Shown here: one piece after another, positions 1-6,611 of the stretch | How positions within the stretch are numbered: position 1 is the stretch's first letter | How the letters are laid out: the number at the start of each line of letters is the position of its first letter | Notes under the pieces: model-generated | The model's input: only the letters and a program-made list of their open reading frames with translations | The model's database searches: none | Told to the model about the DNA's origin: nothing | NCBI GenBank assembly: GCA_016177385.1 | Contig: JACOVJ010000058.1 | Location: forward strand, 1-11,508 | DNA length: 11,508 nucleotides | Direction of reading: 5' to 3' | From: Candidatus Niyogiibacteriota bacterium | Lineage (GTDB): Bacteria; Patescibacteriota; Minisyncoccia; HO2-45-28 | Made by a program: the position numbers and the translations under genes

Positions 1-1
1 A

Positions 2-328
2 CTTATCGGACGCGCGGTTTCGGGCGAATCGGTCAGAGGAATGATCTCGGGACCGGTGGGGATCTTTTCGATCGTTGCGAATACGGCGGATTTCGGATTC
101 GCGTATTTTTTGACGCTTATCGCGATCCTGTCGGTCAATCTCGCCATCGTGAATCTCATTCCGTTCCCCGGGCTCGACGGCGGGCGGCTGTTCTTTCTTG
201 CGATTGAGGGGGTGCGGGGGCGCGCGGCCAGCGCCGCCATCACACGGTTTGCCAACGGCCTGGGATTTGCTATTTTGATACTGCTGATGGTCGTGATCAC
301 GTATTACGATATTCGGCTGAGATTGTAG
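2..328 (+). CDS. rseP: RseP-type site-2 zinc metalloprotease, C-terminal part (5' end outside window)
   Basis: This is the last 108 codons of a membrane-embedded M50-family site-2 protease, a family that cleaves transmembrane substrates such as anti-sigma factors within the membrane. The frame is open from base 2 and ends at TAG 326-328, so the ATG at 41 is internal. The sequence shows a GPVGI segment at the end of the PDZ-to-membrane linker. This is followed by a hydrophobic segment containing N-L-I-P-F-P-G-L-D-G-G-R, which matches the family's second motif (NxxPxPxLDGG) whose Asp binds zinc. A last hydrophobic helix ends in a short basic tail (RLRL). The first motif, HExxH, lies upstream of the window and cannot be checked. 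The next gene is proS, as in the widespread dxr-rseP-proS order, which supports the assignment. Confidence 0.9.
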   Translation, partial: LIGRAVSGESVRGMISGPVGIFSIVANTADFGFAYFLTLIAILSVNLAIVNLIPFPGLDGGRLFFLAIEGVRGRAASAAITRFANGLGFAILILLMVVITYYDIRLRL

Positions 329-400
329 ACGCGCGAAGCAGAAGACGTTATGGTTTTTAAAACGTTCGCGCAAGCGATTCTTTTTTCGAGACCATCCGCA

Positions 401-461
401 GGCGTTTTGCATAGTGTTTTTTGGCTAAAATTGCGCGAAGCGAGCCAAAAAACAAAACGCC
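401..461 (+). other. Two-part hairpin in the rseP-proS gap
   Basis: An outer 8-bp stem (401-408 with 454-461, GGCGTTTT/AAAACGCC) surrounds a perfect 11-bp inner stem (416-426 with 443-453, GTTTTTTGGCT/AGCCAAAAAAC). The left side has a 7-base bulge and the apical loop is 16 bases. The thymine run lies in the 5' arm and no U tract follows the 3' arm, so it does not look like an intrinsic terminator on either strand. It could be a 5'-UTR structure of the proS unit or a repeat remnant. The function is unknown. Confidence 0.6.
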
Positions 462-474
462 GAGGACCGAGCAA

Positions 475-493
475 GTCCCGCCGCTGGCGGGAC
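475..493. repeat. Short GC-rich palindrome (REP-like hairpin)
   Basis: GTCCCGCC and GGCGGGAC form a perfect 8-bp stem closed by a 3-base loop (GCT). It lies 41 bases before the proS start and directly after the 401-461 hairpin. Compact GC hairpins of this form resemble REP-type intergenic repeats, but only one copy is visible here, so a repeat family is an inference. The rest of the 329-533 gap holds no ORF, tRNA or clear promoter. A TAAAAT at 426-431 is a weak -10 candidate with no partner -35. Confidence 0.5.
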
Positions 494-533
494 GAGCGTG
501 TCGAGAAAAAATGAAGCGCGAGCGCGAAAGAGC

Positions 534-1784
534 ATGCGATTCACACAATTTTTCATCCGTACCCAAAAAGAATGGCCGCGCGATGAGGAAAGCGCGAATG
601 CGCGATTTTTGCATCGCGGCGGTTTTATTGAAAAGATCGGCGCGGGCGTGTACGCGTTTTTACCATTGGGATTGCGGGTGCTCGACAGGATCAACCGCGT
701 TATCCGCGAAGAAATGAACGCGATCGGCGCGTCGGAATTGCTCCTGCCCGCGCTCATCCCGAAAAAATACTGGGAGGCGACCGGCCGGTGGAATGTGCCC
801 GTATTGTATAAATCTGCGGATTCGTCCGGACAGGAATATGGATTGGGATTCACGCACGAAGAGGTGCTGACGCCGATCCTGGCGCGCCGCATCCAGTCGT
901 TCCGCGACCTGCCGCAGGCGCTCTATCAGATTCAGACCAAGTTCCGCGATGAACCGAGAGCGCGGTTTGGGCTCATCCGCGGCAAGGAATTCGTGATGAA
1001 AGACCTTTATAGTTTTCATGCGGATATCAAAGACCTTGAGCGGTTCTACTGGGTGGTCAGCGATGCCTATAAAAAGATTTTTTCGCGGCTGGGATTGCCG
1101 GTAACAGTGGTGGAGGCCGCCGGCGGCGATTTTACCAAGGAATTCACCCACGAATTTCAGGTGTTAACACCCGTCGGCGAGGACACGATCTTTTACTGCG
1201 CGAAATGCGATTTTGCGCAAAATAAGGAGGTCGCCAAGGTTTCCTCGGGCGATGGTTGCCCGAAGTGTCAGAAGGGGAAGATCGAGGAATCGAACGGCAT
1301 CGAGGTCGGCAATATTTTCCGGCTTGGCACGAAATTTTCCGAAGCCGCGAATTTGGTCTACAAAGATTCCTCCGGAAAGGAACAGTTGGTCGTTATGGGA
1401 TCGTACGGCATCGGGCCGTCGCGTGCGATGGGCGCGATCGTTGAGTTGAATCACGATGACGCCGGTATCCGATGGCCGAAAGAAGCGGCGCCCTTCGAGG
1501 CGCATCTGGTCGCGTTGCCGGGCGGAGAGGAGCAGGCGGATGCCGCCTACGAGCATTTCACGGAGCACGGATTCGATATTTTGTATGATGATCGCGCGGA
1601 CGCGACGCCGGGCGAAAAGCTCGCGGATGCGGATCTCATCGGGATCGGATGGCGTATTGTTGCGTCAGCAAAAACCGCCCTCTGCGGGCGCCTCGAAATA
1701 AAAGCGCGCGATAGCCGGGATGCAGAGCTTCTGACGCCGGCGGAGAGCGCGGACCGCATTCGGACATCATTTCATGTTCGGTAA
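534..1784 (+). CDS. proS: Proline--tRNA ligase, short form without INS editing domain
   Basis: ProRS charges tRNA-Pro with proline in the cytoplasm. The 416-aa protein starts at ATG 534 (MRFTQFF...), the usual start for this family; the GTG at 498 would add a charged tail not seen in the family. Class II motifs are visible: motif 1 around residues 66-76, motif 2 FRDEPRARFGLIRGKEF from about 137, motif 3 GSYGIGPSRAMG from about 289, and an anticodon-binding domain from about 321. Between motifs 2 and 3, where the typical ~570-aa bacterial enzyme carries the ~180-aa INS deacylase domain, there is only a small ribbon with two CxxC pairs (C222/C225 and C242/C245), probably zinc-binding. Editing of Ala-tRNA-Pro would then need a separate protein. 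The gene follows rseP and overlaps mreB by 11 bases. No strong ribosome binding site is seen. Confidence 0.95.
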   Translation: MRFTQFFIRTQKEWPRDEESANARFLHRGGFIEKIGAGVYAFLPLGLRVLDRINRVIREEMNAIGASELLLPALIPKKYWEATGRWNVPVLYKSADSSGQEYGLGFTHEEVLTPILARRIQSFRDLPQALYQIQTKFRDEPRARFGLIRGKEFVMKDLYSFHADIKDLERFYWVVSDAYKKIFSRLGLPVTVVEAAGGDFTKEFTHEFQVLTPVGEDTIFYCAKCDFAQNKEVAKVSSGDGCPKCQKGKIEESNGIEVGNIFRLGTKFSEAANLVYKDSSGKEQLVVMGSYGIGPSRAMGAIVELNHDDAGIRWPKEAAPFEAHLVALPGGEEQADAAYEHFTEHGFDILYDDRADATPGEKLADADLIGIGWRIVASAKTALCGRLEIKARDSRDAELLTPAESADRIRTSFHVR

Positions 1785-2826
1785 ATTATTCAGCGCGTTT
1801 TCGCACGATACCGCGATCGATCTGGGGACTGCGAACGTCCTCGTTTATGTTCATGGGGCGGGGATCATCATCAATGAGCCGTCCGTGGTCGCGGTGAACC
1901 AGAAAACCGGACAGGTGGTCGCCATCGGCAACGAGGCAAAAAAAATGATGGGGCGGACCCCGCCGCATATTTCGATCATCCGACCGTTACAAGAAGGGGT
2001 CATTTCCGATTTCGAGGTGACGCAGGAAATGCTCGCGTATTTCATTAAAAAGGTCCATCATCCGCGGGCCGGATTTTTTGCGCGTCCACGGGTGGTGATC
2101 GGCATCCCGTCGGGCATCACGGAAGTGGAGAGGCGGGCCGTGCGCGATGCCGTGAAAAACGCCGGCGCATCCGAGGCGTATCTGGTGGAAGAGCCCATGG
2201 CCGCCGCCATCGGCCTGCGGCTCCCGGTGGAGGAGCCCATTGGCACCATGGTCATGGATATCGGCGGCGGAACGACCGACATCGCGGTCATGTCGCTCGG
2301 CGGTATTGTTTCGAGTTTGAATCTGCGGCTTGCCGGCGACCGGCTCAATAGCGACATCGTCAATTATGTGCGCGACGAGTATAAATTGTTGTTGGGGGAA
2401 AAAACCGCGGAAGAATTGAAGATCTCCATCGGCGCGGCATCCAAACTCGATGAGACATTCGACAGCGTGGTGCGCGGACGCGACTTAGTGACCGGTTTGC
2501 CACGCGAGGTCCGCCTGACCGATGGGGATGTGCGTGTCGCGATCGCAAAGACCGTCCGGGCCATCATTGCTGGTGTTAAGGATGTCGTGGAGGATACGCC
2601 GCCCGAACTTGTATCCGATATCGTGCGGCGAGGAGTGTGGATGGTCGGGGGCGGGGCGCAGTTACGGGGACTTGCGGGGTTGATCGAGCAGGAAGTCAAG
2701 ATCCCGACCCGGATCGCAGAAGATCCGACGACTGCGGTCGTACGCGGTTGCGGAATGATCGTCGAGAACATTCAGGATTTCCGGACCATACTGGTCGAAC
2801 ATGAGGAAGCCGTTTCTCCGGAATGA
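1774..2826 (+). CDS. mreB: Rod shape-determining protein MreB (bacterial actin)
   Basis: MreB is a cytoplasmic actin homologue that forms membrane-bound filaments guiding the elongation machinery. The 350-aa length fits the family. Visible actin-fold motifs are phosphate-1 DLGTAN (residues 16-21), the catalytic region VEEPMAAAIG (E140), phosphate-2 DIGGGTTD (162-169), and the adenosine motif VGGGAQLRGL (291-300). The first ten residues (MFGKLFSAFS) form a short amphipathic stretch like the membrane-binding N-terminus of other MreBs. The start lies 11 bases inside proS and the stop forms an ATGA overlap with mreC, so translation is probably coupled. No Shine-Dalgarno sequence stands before the start. 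Nothing looks degraded. Confidence 0.97.
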   Translation: MFGKLFSAFSHDTAIDLGTANVLVYVHGAGIIINEPSVVAVNQKTGQVVAIGNEAKKMMGRTPPHISIIRPLQEGVISDFEVTQEMLAYFIKKVHHPRAGFFARPRVVIGIPSGITEVERRAVRDAVKNAGASEAYLVEEPMAAAIGLRLPVEEPIGTMVMDIGGGTTDIAVMSLGGIVSSLNLRLAGDRLNSDIVNYVRDEYKLLLGEKTAEELKISIGAASKLDETFDSVVRGRDLVTGLPREVRLTDGDVRVAIAKTVRAIIAGVKDVVEDTPPELVSDIVRRGVWMVGGGAQLRGLAGLIEQEVKIPTRIAEDPTTAVVRGCGMIVENIQDFRTILVEHEEAVSPE

Positions 2827-3494
2827 CGCGCCATCCTTTTTCCATCATCGGATTTTTTTGCGTTCTCGGGGTCACGGTGGCGGTCCTCTTTTTCTCCGGA
2901 CCCGTGCTGGAGCGGACGACCGCGGCATTTTTATTTTCGAAGATCCGGTATGCGGCGGGCGCGTTCGCTCTCGGCAGTCCTTGGGTTTGGGGGCGTTATT
3001 CCGGCGTTCAAGCGCCGCTTCAAGCCAGTAGAGAACCGGAACGCGGGGTTTTTCCGATGCGGGCCGCCGTTATTTTCCGGCCGCCATCCATTCCATACGA
3101 CCAGATCATCATTGACCGCGGTGAGCGCGACGGCGTGCGGCTGGACATGGCCGTGACCGCCGACGGAATTTTTATCGGGCGGGTGAGCGAAGTATTTTGG
3201 GATTCCAGCCGCGTCATTTCACCAACGAGTTTCGGCCGGGAATACGATGTTGTCCTTGAGGGCTCAAAAACCGCAGTGACCGCGGTCGGGGCCGGCAATC
3301 GCGAGCTCTGGATCCGCTTGCCGCGGGAATTTCCGGTCGCGGAAGGAGAGCGCGTTTTAACGGTCGGAACGCATCGTTATGTTGTTGGCGTGGTCGCCCG
3401 GATCGTTGGCGAGACCTCGTCGGCGATCAAAGAGGCGCGCATCCGCCAGCCCCTGAATGTGCGGTCTCTGCTCGATGTCTATGTCGTCGAATAA
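2823..3494 (+). CDS. mreC: Cell shape-determining protein MreC, short coiled-coil-poor form
   Basis: MreC is a membrane-anchored extracytoplasmic scaffold that links MreB to the wall synthases. This 223-aa protein has one N-terminal membrane helix (about residues 7-25). Its C-terminal half reads like the MreC beta domain: AAVIFRPPSIPYDQIIIDRG then ERDGV (about 81-105), a GIFIGRVSEV turn (115-124), and a second beta repeat GERVLTVG...YVVGVVARI (175-194). Canonical MreC has a long helix with L-x-x-E-N-x-x-L repeats between the membrane helix and the beta domain. Here the linker (about 30-78) is short, rich in Ala, Gly, Trp and Pro, and shows no clear heptads. ATGA overlap with mreB sets the start. 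Its position directly after mreB makes the assignment firm despite weak sequence conservation. Confidence 0.88.
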   Translation: MTRHPFSIIGFFCVLGVTVAVLFFSGPVLERTTAAFLFSKIRYAAGAFALGSPWVWGRYSGVQAPLQASREPERGVFPMRAAVIFRPPSIPYDQIIIDRGERDGVRLDMAVTADGIFIGRVSEVFWDSSRVISPTSFGREYDVVLEGSKTAVTAVGAGNRELWIRLPREFPVAEGERVLTVGTHRYVVGVVARIVGETSSAIKEARIRQPLNVRSLLDVYVVE

Positions 3495-3822
3495 CAGCGC
3501 ATGGCGGAAAATCGCGCCGCGGTTTGCCGCAGATGCGCTGATCCTTGTCGGGTTTTGGATCGCGCCGAGCGTTACCGTATGGGCAGGACTTTTGCTGGCG
3601 GCGGTCCTATTTCGCTGGTACGCGGAGGCGCTTCTGATCGGATTTCTCGCGGGCGCGGTTTCGGGCCTGCCGTCATGGAAATTGGTTCTGGCGTTCGGGT
3701 GCGCGATCGGATGTGTTGAGGCATTGAAACGCCGGTTTGAACCGAGGCAGTGGCTTTCGTATCTGCCATTCGCGGCGGCGGCCGCGGTATCGTTTGCGGC
3801 GGTTTTTTTTATCGTGCTTTGA
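3481..3822 (+). CDS. Small multi-pass membrane protein in the mreD position
   Basis: The protein has 113 aa from ATG 3481; ATG 3475, two codons upstream, is equally possible because neither has a Shine-Dalgarno sequence. It overlaps mreC by 14 bases. It has a basic N-terminus (AWRKIAPRF) and about four hydrophobic segments (near residues 17-45, 50-62, 67-80 and 95-113), with a charged loop (LKRRFEPRQ) before the last one. By place in the mreB-mreC row and by topology it could be a reduced MreD, which is normally about 160 aa with five to six helices. I see no residue motif that proves this, so no symbol is given. The membrane location is secure; the role in the elongasome is inferred from synteny. 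Confidence 0.75.
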   Translation: MSSNNSAWRKIAPRFAADALILVGFWIAPSVTVWAGLLLAAVLFRWYAEALLIGFLAGAVSGLPSWKLVLAFGCAIGCVEALKRRFEPRQWLSYLPFAAAAAVSFAAVFFIVL

Positions 3823-3827
3823 TTTGC

Positions 3828-3871
3828 AGATGCGGCTTGGCCGCATCTCTATTGCGTTTGCGGCTCGCAAT
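3828..3871 (+). other. Tandem hairpins after the mre genes (possible weak terminator)
   Basis: A perfect 9-bp stem (AGATGCGGC 3828-3836 with GCCGCATCT 3840-3848, loop TTG) starts six bases after the mreD-position stop. A second 6-bp stem follows (ATTGCG 3851-3856 with CGCAAT 3866-3871). Only a short ATTTT follows at 3875-3879, so this is not a classical U-tract terminator. It may separate or protect the mre transcript end just before the next promoter. Confidence 0.45.
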
Positions 3872-3891
3872 GCCATTTTGTACTAACGGGG

Positions 3892-3897
3892 TATAAT
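3892..3897 (+). promoter_or_regulatory. -10 box for a leaderless transcript of the D-aminoacylase unit
   Basis: A perfect TATAAT is separated from the ATG at 3904 by exactly six adenines. A +1 seven bases after the hexamer falls on the A of the start codon. No -35 hexamer is seen at 16-18 bases upstream. The same layout recurs near 7973 and 11155. The box is seen directly; leaderless transcription is inferred. Confidence 0.7.
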
Positions 3898-3903
3898 AAA
3901 AAA

Positions 3904-5490
3904 ATGCCTCGGTCGTATAGCATTGTCATCCGGAATGGATTGGTGTTCGACGGCACGGGCCAGGCGCCCGTGCAAGCGGACATCGGTATTGACGACGACA
4001 CGATCCGCGCGGTCGGGAATATCAAGGGCGCGGTGGGACTCACCGAGGTGGACGCATCAAACCGGTACGTGGCGCCCGGTTTTATTGATCTGACGAATCA
4101 TTCCGATACGCACTGGACGCTGTTCGACGAGCCGCGCCAAGAGAGTTTGATCACGCAAGGGATCACGACCATTGTCGGCGGCAATTGCGGGACGTCGCTC
4201 GCCCCGCTTGTAACGGCGTCCGACATCGAGGGGATCCAAAAGTGGACCGACATATCCCGCATCAACATCAATTGGCAGGGGGTTGGCGAGCTGCTGGGAG
4301 CGCAGGACGCCGTGCCGCTGGGAGTGAATGTGGCGACACTGGTCGGTCACGGGACCTTGCGCCGCGCGGTCCGGATGGATATCACCAAGCCGGCAACGCC
4401 CGACGCGATCGCCGCCATGGACGCGCTCCTACGCCGATCTCTTGACGAGGGCGCTTTCGGATTATCCACGGGACTCGGCCGCAGTTTTGGCCTGTCGGCG
4501 GAGCATGATGAACTCGAAACGCTTTTTGCGTCGGTCCGCCATGCGAATGCACTTACCACCCACCATTTATCGGACGAGGGCGCCGGAATCACCGCCGCGG
4601 TTTCGCGTATCGCGGGGGCGTTGCGCGAAACGGGCGCTACCGGCCATATTTCCCATTTCAAGGCGCTCGGCCGCAAGTCGTGGCCCTTGGGCCGATCGGC
4701 GCTCGATGTCATTGAAAATGCGCGTTCCGGCGGCGTTTCGCTGACGATCGATGTATTTCCGTACACGCGCACGGGTTCGAATTTATACATGTTGCTGCCG
4801 GAATGGGCGCTCGAGGGCGGGCGCGCGCACATTCTTGCACGGCTCGAAAATCCCGCCATGCGCACGGCGATCGCGGATGCGCTGCGTGCTCTGACCCTGC
4901 ATTACGATCGCATGGTCATCGCATCCACGCTGCATGATGTGGGTGCGGTCGGCCATACGATCGCCCAGTTAGCATCGAGGGCCGAGAGTGCCGCAGAGGA
5001 GGTAATGTTGGAATTGCTCCGGACGAATCAATTGCATGTTTCCGTTTTCAACGAGGCGATCTCCGAGGACGGTATGGCCGAGGCCCTTATGCAACCCTAT
5101 GCCGCCGTGGCATCCGACGGTGTTGGGCAGGGGGAGACGCGCCGGCCCAACGACCTTCCGCATCCGCGTTCCTTCGGCGCGTTCCCGCGCGCGATCAACC
5201 TGTTTGTTAAAGAACGCCGGAGCGTGGCGTGGAAAGACATGATCCAGAAAATGACCGGCCTTCCCGCGACGATCCTGGGACTGCGCAAACGCGGATGGAT
5301 CCGGCCCGGCATGGCGGCGGATATCGTTATCTTCGATCCCGAGACGATCCGCGACCGTTCGGATTACGTCGAGGCGCGGGTATTTTCTAGCGGGATACAA
5401 TGGGTCTTCATTAATGGCGTCGCCGCGATCGCGGACGGGGAGATCACGCGCGACCTTTCCGGCCGCGCATTGCGGCGTTCGAATACATGA
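3904..5490 (+). CDS. D-aminoacylase / N-acyl-D-amino-acid deacylase family amidohydrolase
   Basis: The 528-aa protein is an amidohydrolase of the D-aminoacylase group, which removes acyl groups from N-acyl-D-amino acids. The N-terminal beta segment (IVIRNGLVFDGTGQAP) leads to APGFID (57-62). Candidate metal and catalytic residues follow: C95 in GGNCG, H220/H221 in TTHHLSDEG, H251 in HISHFKALG, and D405 in ASDGVG. The end shows the usual MTGLPATILGL (450-460), RPGMAADIVIFDP (467-479) and GI.WVFINGV pattern. Odd: where family members read HxH after PGFID, this protein reads T64-N-H66, so one expected metal ligand is missing. It opens a transcription unit with its own promoter and overlaps ftsW by ATGA. 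The neighbours suggest D-amino acid handling linked to the wall, but the substrate cannot be read from sequence. No signal peptide is seen, so it is cytoplasmic. Confidence 0.87.
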   Translation: MPRSYSIVIRNGLVFDGTGQAPVQADIGIDDDTIRAVGNIKGAVGLTEVDASNRYVAPGFIDLTNHSDTHWTLFDEPRQESLITQGITTIVGGNCGTSLAPLVTASDIEGIQKWTDISRININWQGVGELLGAQDAVPLGVNVATLVGHGTLRRAVRMDITKPATPDAIAAMDALLRRSLDEGAFGLSTGLGRSFGLSAEHDELETLFASVRHANALTTHHLSDEGAGITAAVSRIAGALRETGATGHISHFKALGRKSWPLGRSALDVIENARSGGVSLTIDVFPYTRTGSNLYMLLPEWALEGGRAHILARLENPAMRTAIADALRALTLHYDRMVIASTLHDVGAVGHTIAQLASRAESAAEEVMLELLRTNQLHVSVFNEAISEDGMAEALMQPYAAVASDGVGQGETRRPNDLPHPRSFGAFPRAINLFVKERRSVAWKDMIQKMTGLPATILGLRKRGWIRPGMAADIVIFDPETIRDRSDYVEARVFSSGIQWVFINGVAAIADGEITRDLSGRALRRSNT

Positions 5491-6605
5491 ATGTTGACAG
5501 GAATTCACCGAGCGGCGGGAGCCGCGATTGGGTACTCGCTGGACTTTCGGTGGTCCTTATCGCGATGGGATTTTTTGCACTGGTTTCCGCTTCGCTCGGG
5601 CTCCTGGATGATGCGAGATCCCCGATCGGCGTTTTGACGCGCCAATTTCTATTCGCGCTCGGCGTCGGCATTGCCGGACTCGTCGTTGCGGACCGCATCC
5701 CGATGGCATGGCTGCGTAGAGCAGCATCGGGGATCTTTATCATTGCGTTTGTTATTTCGCTTGCGGTTTTCGTTCCGGGTATCGGATTCCAATCGGGGGG
5801 CGCCTATCGCTGGATCGCCGCCGGTCCGCTCTTTTTCCAGCCCGCCGAACTCTTAAAGATCGGATTCATCATTTATCTTGCGGCGTGGCTGGCGTCGCGG
5901 AATGGAGGGTACCGTTCGGCCGAATTCGGCGTCCTCTCGTTGCTCGGCATGGTGGCTGCCTTAGGAGCGCTTTTCATCCGCCAGCCCGATATCGGGACAC
6001 TCGGTGTCATTCTTCTGACCGGGACCGCGCTTTTTTATGCGGGTGGCGGCCAGTTGCGCCATGTCGGGCTTGTGGGGCTCGCCGTGGCCGTGTTTCTTAT
6101 CATCGGGGTCCTGCTCCGGCCCTACGCGCTTGACCGGGTCTTGGTGTTTGTTGACCCTTCGTTCGATCCGCAGGGCGCCGGTTATCAGGTGCGCCAGGCC
6201 GCCATCGCATTCGGCAGCGGGGGGTCATGGGGAAGGGGATTCGGCCAGAGCACTCAGAAATTCTCCTATTTGCCCGAGCCCATGGGGGATGCGATCTTCG
6301 CGGTCATCGGCGAGGAATTCGGATTCGCCGGCGCGGCCGCGCTCGTCCTCTTATTTTTGGCTTTTTTATGGCGCGTGGTTCTCGTGGTATTCCGCGTCCG
6401 GGACCCGTTCGCTCGACTCCTGGGCTTGGGGGTTGGTATATTGATTACAGTCCAGGCGTTCATCAATATGGGAGCGCTCGTGGGGATCGTACCGCTCACC
6501 GGCATTACGCTCCCGTTCATCAGCCACGGCGGCTCGTCGCTCGCCATAACGTTAGTGGGCGTCGGGATTTTACTCAATGTTTCGAGACACCGGACCACGA
6601 TTTAA
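5487..6605 (+). CDS. ftsW: SEDS-family peptidoglycan glycosyltransferase, FtsW type
   Basis: SEDS proteins polymerise lipid II into glycan strands together with a class B penicillin-binding protein. The 372-aa multi-pass protein shows the family signatures: GAYRWIAAG...FFQPAELLK (105-124), RQPDIGT (165-171), a large outer loop GYQVRQAAIAFGSGG...GFGQSTQKF (232-259), YLPEPMGDAIFAVIGEE (261-277) with the conserved Asp at 268, and PLTGITLPFISHGGSSL (336-352). GQSTQK..YLPE and the murG gene six bases downstream favour FtsW; RodA is the alternative, given mreBC upstream. The start is set by ATGA overlap with the D-aminoacylase gene. No partner penicillin-binding protein gene is in the window. The catalytic Asp is present, so it is probably active. 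Confidence 0.9.
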   Translation: MNVDRNSPSGGSRDWVLAGLSVVLIAMGFFALVSASLGLLDDARSPIGVLTRQFLFALGVGIAGLVVADRIPMAWLRRAASGIFIIAFVISLAVFVPGIGFQSGGAYRWIAAGPLFFQPAELLKIGFIIYLAAWLASRNGGYRSAEFGVLSLLGMVAALGALFIRQPDIGTLGVILLTGTALFYAGGGQLRHVGLVGLAVAVFLIIGVLLRPYALDRVLVFVDPSFDPQGAGYQVRQAAIAFGSGGSWGRGFGQSTQKFSYLPEPMGDAIFAVIGEEFGFAGAAALVLLFLAFLWRVVLVVFRVRDPFARLLGLGVGILITVQAFINMGALVGIVPLTGITLPFISHGGSSLAITLVGVGILLNVSRHRTTI

Positions 6606-6611
6606 ATTCGT

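Noticed and set aside
1..300. Apparent excess of GATC sites (five in the first 300 bases), which might suggest a methylation-related signal.
   Set aside because: Most fall in coding sequence using GAT/ATC-rich codons; without a codon-corrected count this is not separable from codon preference.
425..892. Long minus-strand open frame (155 codons) across the start of proS.
   Set aside because: It lies antisense to a well-conserved coding region and shows no recognisable domain; it is a by-product of codon bias in proS.
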